Positions 12,690 to 21,782 of a stretch of DNA of 44,939 bases are shown here, piece by piece. The stretch comes from Streptomyces sp. CB01881. Its GTDB lineage: Bacteria; Actinomycetota; Actinomycetes; Streptomycetales; Streptomycetaceae. The first letter of the stretch is position 1. Every line of letters starts with the position of its first letter. The notes below the pieces were generated by a model that worked only from the letters and a program-made list of their open reading frames with translations, was not told where the DNA came from and searched no databases. Position numbers and translations under genes: made by a program. The stretch spans positions 8,763,269 through 8,808,207 of the forward strand of contig NZ_CP026498.1 of NCBI RefSeq assembly GCF_002953255.1, in the 5' to 3' direction.

Positions 12690-14519
12690 TCAGAACACCG
12701 GCTGGCCGACGCGGACCAGGCGCCAGGACTCGCCGGCGAAGTCGGCCGGGTCGATGACACCCTTGGCCTTCACCCAGGCGATCATCGCGTTGCGGATCTC
12801 GTCCGAGTTGGCCCACACCTTCTGGGCCTTCGCGACGTGCGGGAAGTTGCCGCCGCCGTTGGCGCGGTAGTTGTTGACGGCCAGGACGAACTGGGCGGCC
12901 GGGTCGATCGGCTTGCCGTCGAACGACAGGTTGACGATCCGCGAGCCGACCGGCTGCGAGATGTCGATGTCGTACGAGACGCCGTACACCGCGTCGTAGT
13001 TGTAGTCCGGGGTGGTCTGCGCGTTGGTCAGGGTGTCCTTGTCGATCGGCGCACCCGGGGCGACCTGGACGTAGTACTTCGCCGAGTACTCCAGGTAGTC
13101 CTTGATCTGGGCGCCCGTCAGGATGCGGGCCTCCAGGGTGTTCTCGTAGATGTACAGCCCGGCGGCGTCCCGCAGCTTGACCTGTCCGGCCGGGATCAGG
13201 GCGGTGCGGTTGAACGGCGCGGCCTGCGCCAGCACCGGGAGCTTGGCGTACTGGCCGCCGGCCAGCGCCTCCCGCACGACGTCGGCCTGGACACGGCCGA
13301 TCAGGTCGATGATCGGGGTGTCCTTGAACCGGGACTCGGCGATCGACAGCTCGGCCTTGCAGGTGCCGATCGGCTGGTTGACGTACGCCACGACCTTCTT
13401 ATGCTGGTCCGCCAGCGCGTTCGCGATCTCCGGGTCCTCCGGCACGGTGTTGGAGTTCAGCACCCGGGAGGAGAGCGAGACCAGCTTCCACGCGCCCCGG
13501 TCGAACTCCACCTCGAAGTCGAAGCAGGTCAGCCGCTGGCCCCAGCAGAGCGGCTCGGAGAGCACCACCGTCTTCCCGGTCTGCTTGTTGACGATCAGCC
13601 GCTGCGCCACCTCCTTGTGGGTGTGGCCCACCAGCACCGCGTCGATGTCCGGGACGGTCTCGGCCATCTCGCCCGAGGCGTCCTCCGGCCAGGGAAGCTG
13701 GTCGCCGTACGTGGTCGGCTCGTCGATGCCGGAGTGGGCGGACACCACGATGATGTCGGCGCCCGCCGCCTTCATCCGGGGCACGTACTTCTTCGCCATC
13801 TCCACGATGCCGGGGAACACCATCTTGCCGGCGACGTTGGCCTTGTCCCAGATCGCGATGCCGGGGTTGGTCAGCCCGAGGATGCCCACCTTCAGCGGTC
13901 GGCCGCCGCCCAGGTGCAGCTCCTTGATGACGAACGGCTTGAAGGCGGGCTTCTCGTCCTTCGCGTGCAGCGCGTTGGCGCCCAGCAGCGGGAAGTCCAG
14001 CTGCTCCTCGAAGGCCCGCAGGGTGGGGATGCCGTAGTTGAACTCGTGGTTGCCGAGCGCCGCCGCGTCGTACTCCATGAGGTTCATGGCGAGCGCCATC
14101 GGGTGCTCGGGTGCGGTGTCCGCGTCGGTGGCGATCGGCTCCACGCGGGCGAAGTAGTAGGTCAGCTGGGTGCCCTGGATGATGTCGCCCGCGTCGATGA
14201 GCAGGCAGCGGTCCCAGCCCTTCTCCTCACGGACCTGCTTGGCCAGGCTGGAGATCTTGGCGAGGCCGACCTCGTTGTGCGCCTTGTCGGCGTACACCGC
14301 GTCGGTGAAGTAGTCCCAGTTGAGCACCCGGCCGTGCAGGTCGGTGGTGCCCATGACGGTGAAGGCCTGCTTCTTCGCGGGCTTGCCCTTGGCACGGGCG
14401 TCGTCCGGGCCGGCCGCCGCGGCGGGGGAGGCGGCGGCGAGCGAGGCGCCGCCGGCGAGGGCCGCACCGGCGGCGGTGGCGGCGGACCGGGTGACGAAGT
14501 CACGGCGGTTCAGGGACAT
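12690..14519 (-). CDS. Tat-exported 5'-nucleotidase / 2',3'-cyclic phosphodiesterase family
   Basis: Secreted two-metal phosphoesterase of 609 residues, likely dephosphorylating extracellular nucleotides for salvage. A twin-arginine signal is clear: NRRDFVTRSA at residues 4-13, an Ala-rich hydrophobic stretch, and cleavage near ASPAAAAG (about 30-37). Metallophosphatase motifs are TDLHGR (Asp60, His62), DAGDIIQG, ALGNHEFNYG, VVSAHSG and GHTHKEV. The C-terminal nucleotidase domain follows (ILTGAQIKDYLEYSAKYY, FVLAVNNYRANGGGNFP). Length and motifs fit the CpdB/UshA-like group; exact specificity is not resolvable. It is monocistronic with a strong terminator; its upstream region has a 14-bp tandem repeat. 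Confidence 0.92.
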   Translation of the reverse strand: MSLNRRDFVTRSAATAAGAALAGGASLAAASPAAAAGPDDARAKGKPAKKQAFTVMGTTDLHGRVLNWDYFTDAVYADKAHNEVGLAKISSLAKQVREEKGWDRCLLIDAGDIIQGTQLTYYFARVEPIATDADTAPEHPMALAMNLMEYDAAALGNHEFNYGIPTLRAFEEQLDFPLLGANALHAKDEKPAFKPFVIKELHLGGGRPLKVGILGLTNPGIAIWDKANVAGKMVFPGIVEMAKKYVPRMKAAGADIIVVSAHSGIDEPTTYGDQLPWPEDASGEMAETVPDIDAVLVGHTHKEVAQRLIVNKQTGKTVVLSEPLCWGQRLTCFDFEVEFDRGAWKLVSLSSRVLNSNTVPEDPEIANALADQHKKVVAYVNQPIGTCKAELSIAESRFKDTPIIDLIGRVQADVVREALAGGQYAKLPVLAQAAPFNRTALIPAGQVKLRDAAGLYIYENTLEARILTGAQIKDYLEYSAKYYVQVAPGAPIDKDTLTNAQTTPDYNYDAVYGVSYDIDISQPVGSRIVNLSFDGKPIDPAAQFVLAVNNYRANGGGNFPHVAKAQKVWANSDEIRNAMIAWVKAKGVIDPADFAGESWRLVRVGQPVF

Positions 14520-14895
14520 GGACGGCTCTCCCGGGTGGGGACTGCGGACGGATCGTCAAGGATGCGTTCGCGGAGGTCATGGTGACGCGCGTAGAGGTAC
14601 GCGCGTAGAAGTGTGCCGTGCAGTCAGGCGGATTGATAGCCCCGGGACGTTTCCAGCAGGTGAGATCTTGGCAACTCGTTCGTGACGCGGCCGGGCGGGT
14701 GCTGCGCGCTCCGGGCCCGACCGGACGAAGCGGGCGGACGCGCCCGCAGCCCGCCTCCGAAGCCCACGTCCGGAGCGCGTCCGGAGCGCGATCGGGCAGG
14801 CCCGGGCGGACGCGCCCGGAAAACGCGCCACCCGCCGCGCCGTGCGGGCACGGCGGGCGGGTGGAACGGCTGCCCGGAAAACGGACCCGAAGGTC
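14520..14895. other. Intergenic gap rich in direct and inverted repeats
   Basis: 376 bp with no convincing gene. The tandem 14-mers ACGCGCGTAGAGGT/ACGCGCGTAGAAGT lie at 14585-14612, within the likely promoter region of the nucleotidase. The hairpin CGGGCG-GACG-CGCCCG occurs twice (14731-14746 and 14803-14818), and GTCCGGAGCGC is repeated in tandem at 14769-14790. The end is the terminator of the LuxR-type gene. Confidence 0.6.
14828..14864 (-). terminator. Terminator of the small LuxR-type regulator
   Basis: CCACCCGCCGCGCCGTG (14828-14844) pairs with CACGGCGGGCGGGTGG (14849-14864) with one bulged base and a CGGG loop, about 30 bases past the minus-strand stop. Confidence 0.7.
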
Positions 14896-15663
14896 CTAGA
14901 TGTAGCCCTCGCGCACGGCGTGGGCGACCGCGTGGGCCCGGTTGCGCAGCTGCAGACGGGTGGTCAGACCGTGCAGCACGTTCTTGACGGTGCGCTCCGA
15001 GTACGACAGCCGGGCCGCGATCTCCCCGGTGTCCCACCCCTCGGCGACCAGCCGCAGCACGTCCGACTCACGCTCCGACAGCCCCGTCGGCGCGTGCCCG
15101 GGCATCCCCTGGACACTGCGCTGCAACCGGCCCACCTGGCTGATCAGCCGGCCCAGCAGATCGGCCGGCAGGTCCCCGTCGCCGCGCGCCGCGGCGAGCA
15201 CCGCCCGGCCCAGCCGTTCGGCGGTCGCCTCCCGACGCCAGAGGATCGCGGCCACCCCGCACTCCACCGCCTCCAACAGCTCGGCCTCGCGCATCCGCTC
15301 GACGACCAGCACCACCTTCTGGTCGGCGCCGCGCACCAGCCGGCGCAGCGTCGCCACCACGGCGGCGTCCGCCGACTCGGCGAGCAGCACGGTGACGGCG
15401 CCGGGCGTCACCGCGGCGTCGTCCGCCATCAGCTCCAGGCCCGGGTGGCGGCGCAGCTGCGCCTCCGCGCCGGCCCGCGAGATCGGGTCCGCGGCCCGCA
15501 CCACCACACCGGTGCGCACGCCGCCGGCCGGGGCCGCCGAGGCCGCGGCGGCATGGCGCACGGGCGCGGGACGCTGGGGAGGCACGGCGCGGGGCGGCGT
15601 CGCCGTCGCGGGCAGCCGCCGGGCGGCGCCGCGGTGGTCGGGCTCGGTGTGCAGGACAGTCAA
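14896..15663 (-). CDS. LuxR/NarL-type regulator with degenerate receiver domain
   Basis: A 255-residue transcription factor. The C-terminal LuxR helix-turn-helix (LSERESDVLRLVAEGWDTGEIAARLSYSERTVKNVL) covers residues 195-230. Residues ~50-155 have the alternating pattern of a response-regulator receiver, but the phospho-acceptor strand reads TVLLAES with Ala95 where Asp is expected, and the conserved Lys position reads LWRRE. It is therefore an atypical, probably phosphorylation-independent regulator. A TTG start at 15661-15663 is inferred from GGAGGGG 6-12 bases upstream; the frame is open further upstream but has no better ribosome site. It diverges from the large LuxR ATPase gene over 508 bp. 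No histidine kinase is adjacent. Confidence 0.85.
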   Translation of the reverse strand: MTVLHTEPDHRGAARRLPATATPPRAVPPQRPAPVRHAAAASAAPAGGVRTGVVVRAADPISRAGAEAQLRRHPGLELMADDAAVTPGAVTVLLAESADAAVVATLRRLVRGADQKVVLVVERMREAELLEAVECGVAAILWRREATAERLGRAVLAAARGDGDLPADLLGRLISQVGRLQRSVQGMPGHAPTGLSERESDVLRLVAEGWDTGEIAARLSYSERTVKNVLHGLTTRLQLRNRAHAVAHAVREGYI

Positions 15664-16171
15664 TCTGGCCCCCTCCTGAAGAATCCCGGCCCGCCACCCG
15701 GACATCCGGGCATGCCGCGCGCTGGGGGGGCGTTGCATGAACCCGACCGGGCGGGGACCGTGCAGTGAATGCGTCCCGGGGCAGGGGTGCCCCCGGGAGC
15801 CCGGGGCTGCGGTGCCCCCGTGGACTCCATGCTTTCCCGCGGCGGGCGGCCACGGCCATCGTGGTCCACCACGAGATCGGGCCACCCGGCGGCGCCCGCA
15901 CGGCACCGCGGGAGCGCCCTCCGGAGCGGCCGAACCTGCCCCAGGAGGCAGCCCGGAGGTAGGGTGCGAAGCGGCGTCGGCCTGCGGGTTGTGCGGACAA
16001 GTGGGGCCGCGCCGGGCCCGGGGAGACGGCCGCCGCACCCGCCCCGGCAGGGGTGCGACGAGAATCACACCACTAGCCCAGGCGCTGATACCCCGTCAAG
16101 CCGTTTCCCTGGATGACGGCGAAGAGTGCCCGCCCGGCCGCGCCGGAGGGAACGACGGGGAGGGGAAACAG
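15664..16171. promoter_or_regulatory. Divergent intergenic region between two LuxR-type regulators
   Basis: 508 bp; open frames across it have Pro/Gly/Arg-rich translations without family resemblance, so I annotate no gene. It must hold both promoters. The inverted repeat CCCGGA-CA-TCCGGG (15697-15710) lies 34-47 bp upstream of the TTG start of the small regulator and is a candidate autoregulatory site. A ribosome site GGGGAGGGG (16157-16165) precedes the ATG of the large regulator. Confidence 0.5.
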
Positions 16172-19100
16172 ATGAGCACCGTCAGGATCCGCGGACCGCA
16201 GCAGGCCGCCCCCGTGCACCTCACCGCCCGCGACCGCCAGCTCGGCCGGATCACCGCCCTCGCCGACCGCGCCCGGGCCGGCACCGGCGGCGTCCTCCTG
16301 CTCACCGGTGCGACCGGCACCGGCCGCAGCACCCTGCTCGCCGAGGCCGCCCGCCGCGCGGCCGCCGAGGGCACCACCGTGCTGTGGGCCCGCTGCTCCG
16401 CCGACGAAGCCGGCACCCCGTACGCGGCCGCCCGCCAGCTGTTCGAGACCGGCCCCGACGAGTACCCGGTGCGCGCCGACGGCTACGAGCGGGCCCGCGT
16501 CGACGGCGCCGACGGCGCTGACCAGGCCCGCTTCGGCGGCGCCGCCGGCGGCGAACGGACCGACCGCGGCCGGCGGGCCGGACGGGCCGGGACGGGCGGC
16601 CCGACGGACCCGGCCGAGCGGCCCGCGGACCCCGCCACCACCGACCTCTGGGCCCTGCTGCGCCTGCACGCCGCCCACAGCCCCGTCCTGCTCGCCGTCG
16701 ACGACATCCACCACGCCGACCGGCCCACCTGCGACTGGCTGCTCCAGGTCGCCCGCCGGATCGACCGCCTGCCCATCCTCCTGCTCGCCACCGAACGCCG
16801 CCAGTCCGTCCTCGGCACCCCGCCCACCCGCTTCGGCCGCGGCCTGCCCCCCGGCCTGGCCGAGACCGTCCCGCTCGGCCCGCTCGACACCCCCGCCGCC
16901 GCCCGCCTCGCCGCACACCACCTCGGCCCGGCCACCCCGACCGCCCTCACCGCCGACTGCGTCCGCGCCACCGGCGGCAACCCGCTGCTGCTCACCGCCC
17001 TCCTCGGCGACCTGCACCACCACCCCGCGCCCGCCCCGCAGGCCCTCCCCGACAGCTGCACCCGCCTGCCCGGCGACGCCTTCCCCGAAGCCGTCGAGGC
17101 CTGGCTGCGCGGCGGCGGCGACCGCGCCCTCACCGCGGCCCGCGTCATCGCCCGGATGCACGAACACCCCGCCGCCCGCACCGCACCACTGCCCGTCGCC
17201 GGCCACGACGACCCCGCGGCCATGCTCGCCGAACTCGCCGACGCCGACCCCGACCAGCTCGCCGGCTGGCTCGCCGACCTCACCGCCCAGGGCCTGCTCG
17301 ACGACCCCGGCCCCGGCCGCTGGCCCCGCTTCGCCCACCCGCTGCTCGCCGACGCCGTCCTCGCCGGCCACGAGCCGGGCCACCGCGCGCGCGTCCACCG
17401 CGCCGCCGCCACCTTCCTGCACCGGGCCGGCGCCCCCGACGAACGCGTCGCCGGACACCTCCTCTTCACCCCCGCCCCCGGCCCCCGCTGGGCCGTCGAC
17501 ACGCTCCGCCACGCCGCCCGCAAGGCCGCCGACGCCGACCGCCCCGCCGACGCCGTCACCCTGCTGCGCCGCGTCCTCGCCGAACCGCTCGGCGACCGCC
17601 GGCGCGCCCTGGTGCTCACCGAACTCGGCAGCCTGGAGGTGACCCTCGGCCCCGACGAGCGCACCGCGGGCGTGCGCCGCCTCGCCGAGGCCGTCCACCT
17701 CCAGCAGTCCGACGAGGGTGTCTTCCGCACCGCCAACACGCTCGGCGCCGTCCTCGCCGCCCGCGGCGACACCCCCGCCGCACTGGAGCTGATGGAGGAG
17801 CTGGCCGAGCGCTTCGCCGACCGCGACGACCTCGTCCACGCCGTGCAGGCCGCCGCCGCGCTGATCGCCGCACACGACGGGCGCAGCTGGATCCAGGTGG
17901 TCGAGCGCGTCCAGGGATTCGCCGCCCGTTCCTCCCAGCGGCTCGCGCCGCCCGCCTACGCGCTGCTCACCGAGTTCGACTCGACCAGCGGGGTGCTCTC
18001 CGCCGCCGAGGTCGGCGGACGGATCGAGGAACTGCTCGCCGCCCCGGTCGACCCGCTCTGCCGCTCCTACGTCCTGGTCTCCGCCGCCACCCTGGCCCAG
18101 TGGGCCGACCTGCTCCCCGAGGCCGACCGGCTGGTGGAGCGCGGCCTCGCCGCGTACCGGGGGCCGTCGCTCGACCCGGGCTACCAGTGCCTGCTGAGCG
18201 TCCGGGCCGAGGCGCAGGTGATGCGGGGGGAGTACCAGGCGCTGCTGGACGACCTCGCCCTCACCGGGCCGGCACCCTCCGGGCCGCACGGCCCGGGCGA
18301 GACCGGCCCGGGCGAGACCGGACGAGACACGACCGGGTGGGACGAGACCGAACGGGGCGAGACCGGACGGGACACGGGCGAGACCGCCGGCCGGGCCGGC
18401 CGGTCGCTGCCGGCCCGGGCCGAGCGGGCCGAGCGGTCGGTCTGGTCCTGGTGGTGCGGCGCCCAGCCGGAGGACGGGCCCGGCCCGAACAGGTACGGCC
18501 CGAACGGGCAGGGACCTCACGGCGACGGACCCGGGGGGCACGGACCCGGCGGGCACGGACCGGACGGGACCGAGGGCACCGCGGCCGCCCGCGCCCGCTA
18601 CGCCGGGCTGCTCGGCCAGCAGAACGCCCACCTGGTCGCCCAGGCCGTCCTCGCCCTCACCGAGACCGGCCGGTACTGGCAGGCCCACGGCCTGGCCCGG
18701 GCCGTCGCCGCCGACCGCGCCCAGGGCTCCTGGGAGTGGAACGAGTACCTGTACGCCCGCGGCATGCTCCGGCTGGCCACCGGCGAGCCCGCCGCGGCCC
18801 TCGCCGACCTGATGGAGTGCGGGCGCCGGCAGGACGAACGACAGGTCCTCAGCCCGATCGTCACCCCCTGGCGCTCCGCCGCCGCCGACTGCCACACCCT
18901 GCTCGGCGAACCCGGCCCCGCCGTCGCCCTCGCCGAGGAGGAGCTGCGGCTCGCCCGCGTCTGGGGCACCCCGCGCACCGTCGGCCGCGCCCTGCGCGCC
19001 CTCGCCGCCGCCACCGGCGGCCGGCACGGGCTCGACCTCGCCGCCGAGGCCGTCGACCTCCTGCGCGGCGCCGGGGTGGAGACCGAACTGATCCCCGCAC

Positions 19101-19456
19101 TGATCACCTACGGCCGGCTGCTCGCCGACGGCGGCCGGCGCGGCGCCGCCCGCCGGGCCCTGCGGGACGCCGCCGTCCGGGCCGAACAGCTCGGCGCCGT
19201 CCGGCTGCGGGCGGTCGCCGTGGAGTCGCTGCGCGCCTCCGGCGCCCGGCTCGGCCGCGGCGAACACGCCGGGACGGAGGCCCTGACCGACAGCGAACTG
19301 CGGATCTGCCGGATGGCGGCGGCCGGGAGCTCCAACGCGGAGATCGCCGGGATGCTGCACCTCGCCGTGCGGACGGTGGAGACCCACCTGACCAACAGCT
19401 TCCGCAAGCTCGGCGTGCGGCGCCGGGCGGAGCTGGCGGGCGTGCTGGAGGGCTGA
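16172..19456 (+). CDS. Large LuxR-family ATPase regulator (LAL/STAND type)
   Basis: Transcription regulator of 1,094 residues: N-terminal AAA/STAND-like ATPase, long helical repeat (TPR-like) middle, and C-terminal LuxR helix-turn-helix (LTDSELRICRMAAAGSSNAEIAGMLHLAVRTVETHL, near residues 1040-1075). The P-loop reads GATGTGRST at 46-54, with Arg52 replacing the usual lysine; Walker B is VLLAVDDIHHAD. Such regulators usually activate secondary-metabolite or sugar-use genes, but no target cluster is adjacent. Two non-conserved Gly/Arg/Thr-rich inserts occur: about residues 108-155 and about 700-805, the latter with degenerate ETGRDT/GPGGHGP repeats. The ATG at 16172 has an excellent ribosome site. 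The divergent partner also encodes a LuxR-type regulator. Confidence 0.9.
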   Translation: MSTVRIRGPQQAAPVHLTARDRQLGRITALADRARAGTGGVLLLTGATGTGRSTLLAEAARRAAAEGTTVLWARCSADEAGTPYAAARQLFETGPDEYPVRADGYERARVDGADGADQARFGGAAGGERTDRGRRAGRAGTGGPTDPAERPADPATTDLWALLRLHAAHSPVLLAVDDIHHADRPTCDWLLQVARRIDRLPILLLATERRQSVLGTPPTRFGRGLPPGLAETVPLGPLDTPAAARLAAHHLGPATPTALTADCVRATGGNPLLLTALLGDLHHHPAPAPQALPDSCTRLPGDAFPEAVEAWLRGGGDRALTAARVIARMHEHPAARTAPLPVAGHDDPAAMLAELADADPDQLAGWLADLTAQGLLDDPGPGRWPRFAHPLLADAVLAGHEPGHRARVHRAAATFLHRAGAPDERVAGHLLFTPAPGPRWAVDTLRHAARKAADADRPADAVTLLRRVLAEPLGDRRRALVLTELGSLEVTLGPDERTAGVRRLAEAVHLQQSDEGVFRTANTLGAVLAARGDTPAALELMEELAERFADRDDLVHAVQAAAALIAAHDGRSWIQVVERVQGFAARSSQRLAPPAYALLTEFDSTSGVLSAAEVGGRIEELLAAPVDPLCRSYVLVSAATLAQWADLLPEADRLVERGLAAYRGPSLDPGYQCLLSVRAEAQVMRGEYQALLDDLALTGPAPSGPHGPGETGPGETGRDTTGWDETERGETGRDTGETAGRAGRSLPARAERAERSVWSWWCGAQPEDGPGPNRYGPNGQGPHGDGPGGHGPGGHGPDGTEGTAAARARYAGLLGQQNAHLVAQAVLALTETGRYWQAHGLARAVAADRAQGSWEWNEYLYARGMLRLATGEPAAALADLMECGRRQDERQVLSPIVTPWRSAAADCHTLLGEPGPAVALAEEELRLARVWGTPRTVGRALRALAAATGGRHGLDLAAEAVDLLRGAGVETELIPALITYGRLLADGGRRGAARRALRDAAVRAEQLGAVRLRAVAVESLRASGARLGRGEHAGTEALTDSELRICRMAAAGSSNAEIAGMLHLAVRTVETHLTNSFRKLGVRRRAELAGVLEG

Positions 19457-19462
19457 GGCCGC

Positions 19463-19502
19463 CCGCGGCGGGCACGGCCGGCCGGACCACGGCCCGCCGC
19501 GG
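19463..19502. terminator. Bidirectional hairpin between convergent genes
   Basis: CCGCGGCGGGC (19463-19473) pairs perfectly with GCCCGCCGCGG (19492-19502) around an 18-base G+C-rich loop, between the LuxR ATPase stop and the end of the minus-strand VWA operon. Confidence 0.6.
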
Positions 19503-19528
19503 TCCGGTTCGCCGCGCCCGCCCAGGGG

Positions 19529-20131
19529 TCAGACCGTGAGGCCCGCCGCCATCAGCTCCACCTCGTGCGCGAGGTCGGCGCCCGGGTCACCCGCACCCGG
19601 CCGCCAGCGCTCCCACGTCAGGGCCCGCAGATAGCCGTCCACCGCCACCGGCAGCCGCCGGCCGACGACCGGCTCCGTGGCCGGTCCCGGCCCCAGCTCC
19701 GCGAGCCGGCCCAGCAGCCCCTCCAGCAGCGCGTCCAGCTTCGCCGGGTCCGGCGGCCGCGGAACGCCGCGCAGGTAGACCCGCAGCTCCTCCAACTCCG
19801 GCCAGACCGGCCCGGGCTGCGGCAGAACCGGCCCGCCCGTCCCGCCCCGGCCACCCGTCCCGCCCCGGCCGCCCGCGCCGCCCTGCCCGCCGGGCCAGAG
19901 CAGCACCCCCGCGCCGTACAACGCCGCCACGATCCCCGGCCACCAGGCACCGCCCAGCCCCGCGAGGTGCAACCCCAGCCCACCCGCACCGGCCGCGCAG
20001 CCCACCAGGTTCCGGGTCGACTCCAGATACCCCAGCACCCGCCGCCCGACCGAACCCCCGCCGCCCCCAGGGCCGTTCGGACCAGCCGGACCGCCGGAGC
20101 CGCCGGAACCGGTACCGCTACTGGTAACCAC
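19529..20131 (-). CDS. Small membrane protein, third gene of the VWA operon
   Basis: A 200-residue protein of unknown function. A Gly/Ser-rich start is followed by GRRVLGYLESTRNLVG, then two closely spaced hydrophobic segments (about residues 42-60 and 64-80), a short GGRGGTGGRGGTGG linker, and an acidic cytosolic-looking helical tail (LEELRVYLRGVP, ALLEGLLGRLAEL, VDGYLRALTWERW). Its start overlaps the 3' end of the VWA lipoprotein gene by 14 bases, indicating coupled translation. The layout vaguely resembles XpaC-like proteins that accompany TelA or VWA proteins, but no motif proves it. It is likely a membrane partner of the lipoprotein. Confidence 0.75.
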   Translation of the reverse strand: MVTSSGTGSGGSGGPAGPNGPGGGGGSVGRRVLGYLESTRNLVGCAAGAGGLGLHLAGLGGAWWPGIVAALYGAGVLLWPGGQGGAGGRGGTGGRGGTGGPVLPQPGPVWPELEELRVYLRGVPRPPDPAKLDALLEGLLGRLAELGPGPATEPVVGRRLPVAVDGYLRALTWERWRPGAGDPGADLAHEVELMAAGLTV

Positions 20132-21776
20132 GGATCTCCTCGAACGCCCCGTCCAACGAGCCCGTCCCGTCGAACAACTTCCCCCCGGTCAAGTCCGCGA
20201 TCCCCTGCAACTGCGCCTTCGCCGCGTCACCGAACAGGATCGGGAACACCGGCACCGCCTTCTGCGCCGACGAGAGCCCGTTGTAGAAGTCCTTGAAGTC
20301 CCGGTCCGACGCACCCTCGTTGCTCTCGCCGTCCGTCATCACCACGATCGACGTGAACCGGTCGTCCTTGGCGTCGGCCTGCTGCCGCTCGATCAGCTTG
20401 TACGCCTCCTCCACCGAGCCGTACACCGCCGTACCGCCGTCCGCCGACAACGCCTGCACATCCGCGTTGATCGACGCCAGCTCCTGCTGCGCGTCCACCG
20501 CCGGCACCGAATGCGTCTTCGCCGACTTCACCTTCGACGCGAAGGACATCAGCGTCACCTCCTCGCGGTTGCGGAACCGCCGCACCCCCCGCGTGTCGTC
20601 CGCCCCCGTCAACCGCCCCAGCGCCCTCTTCAACGACGCCAGCCGGTCACCCGCCATCGAACCCGACGTGTCCAGCACGTACACCGTCCGCGACGGCCGC
20701 CGCAGCTCGTTCTGGTACGACGCCAGCAACCCGTCCGCCACCGACTTCGACCCCGGGAACGGCAACTCACGCCGCCGGTCACCCGGCAACGACGACGCCG
20801 GGGCCGCACCCGCCGCCACCGGACGGCGCAGCGTCAGCTCCGAGATCCGCTTCTGCACGTCGTCCTTGAGCAGGTACGCCGTCAACCGCTGGAACGAGTC
20901 CCGCTCACGCTGCGCCGACGACCCCAGCAGGGTAAACGGGTAGTCCGCCGACACCACCCCGTCCGTCGGCCGCACCACCGTCAGCCGCTGCCCCTCCGCC
21001 AGCGTCCTGTTCATCGACAACAGCACCGACTCGTAGTTCACCAACGCCCCGACCCGGCCCTGTTCGGCCCGGCTGTACGCCTGCGCCAGCCAGCCCGACG
21101 AACCCGACGTCAGCTTCTGCCCCGTGAAGAACCTCTTCAGCGACGGCGTCGCCTTCTGCACGTCCGCGTCCGTCAGCGCCGCCTCCGCCCCCGAGAACGC
21201 CGAGGCCACCGCCACCAGCGCCGAGAAGCCCGAGTTCGACCGCGACGGATCCGCCATCCCGTACGACAGCTTCCCGGCCGAGGCCGCATCCGCCACCTGC
21301 GCCCAGCTCACCTTCGAACCGTCGCCCCAGCCGAGCTCGTTGAGCGTCGCGGACCGCACGCCCACCGCCACCGGCGACACCATCACCGGAGTCTCCGACA
21401 GCAGCTTCGACCGGCCCGAGTCGTCCAGCCGCAGGTAGTGGTTGGACGGAAACCACACCGCGTCGTACTTCCCGTCCGCCCGCCCCGACGACACCGCGTC
21501 CGCACCGTCCAGCGAACCCGTCCACACGAACTGGACCGTCACCCCGGTCGCCTTCTGCGCCTCCTCCAACACCGGCGCCATGTCCTGCAGTTCACTGCCG
21601 GCCAGCACCCGCAGCACACCCGCCTGCGCGGTCGGGGCCGGCGCGTCGCTCGGCCTCGGGGCCGGGGACGAACTGGAGGAGGAGGTGCACGCCGTCGCCA
21701 CCAGCAGGGCCACCCCCGCCGCGATCACCCGGCCGCCCCGCACCACCGCGGTCTTCGCACGCATACCCGTCGCCAT
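20118..21776 (-). CDS. Substrate-binding / von Willebrand A domain lipoprotein
   Basis: Extracytoplasmic lipoprotein of 552 residues fusing two domains. Residues 1-30 are a signal with lipobox-like VATAC (Cys30); a Ser/Pro linker follows. Residues ~52-315 form a periplasmic-binding-protein fold of the SBP_bac_11 (molybdate/sulfate-like) kind (LRVLAGSELQDMAPVLEEAQKATG, YDAVWFPSNHYL). Residues ~362-550 are a VWA domain with a complete MIDAS: DTSGS (Asp369, Ser371, Ser373), the Thr of ADGGTAVYG and the Asp of VVMTDGESNEG. VWA domains bind Mg2+ and mediate protein contacts. No permease or ATPase lies nearby, so transport is not implied. A GTP- or phosphate-related role is not shown. An alternative start is at 21764 (MRAK). 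Confidence 0.88.
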   Translation of the reverse strand: MATGMRAKTAVVRGGRVIAAGVALLVATACTSSSSSSPAPRPSDAPAPTAQAGVLRVLAGSELQDMAPVLEEAQKATGVTVQFVWTGSLDGADAVSSGRADGKYDAVWFPSNHYLRLDDSGRSKLLSETPVMVSPVAVGVRSATLNELGWGDGSKVSWAQVADAASAGKLSYGMADPSRSNSGFSALVAVASAFSGAEAALTDADVQKATPSLKRFFTGQKLTSGSSGWLAQAYSRAEQGRVGALVNYESVLLSMNRTLAEGQRLTVVRPTDGVVSADYPFTLLGSSAQRERDSFQRLTAYLLKDDVQKRISELTLRRPVAAGAAPASSLPGDRRRELPFPGSKSVADGLLASYQNELRRPSRTVYVLDTSGSMAGDRLASLKRALGRLTGADDTRGVRRFRNREEVTLMSFASKVKSAKTHSVPAVDAQQELASINADVQALSADGGTAVYGSVEEAYKLIERQQADAKDDRFTSIVVMTDGESNEGASDRDFKDFYNGLSSAQKAVPVFPILFGDAAKAQLQGIADLTGGKLFDGTGSLDGAFEEIRGYQ

Positions 21777-21782
21777 CCCCCG

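Noticed and set aside
12585..14585. A 666-codon plus-strand frame opposite the nucleotidase
   Set aside because: Val/Gly/Arg-rich translation; the minus strand has a Tat signal and metallophosphatase motifs.
15737..16171. N-terminal extension of the large LuxR regulator by 145 codons
   Set aside because: The extension is Pro/Gly/Arg-rich without similarity, and a strong ribosome site precedes the ATG at 16172.
16073..19387. A 1,104-codon minus-strand open frame opposite the large LuxR regulator
   Set aside because: Gly/Ala/Glu-rich shadow with no domain; the plus strand has Walker B and LuxR motifs.
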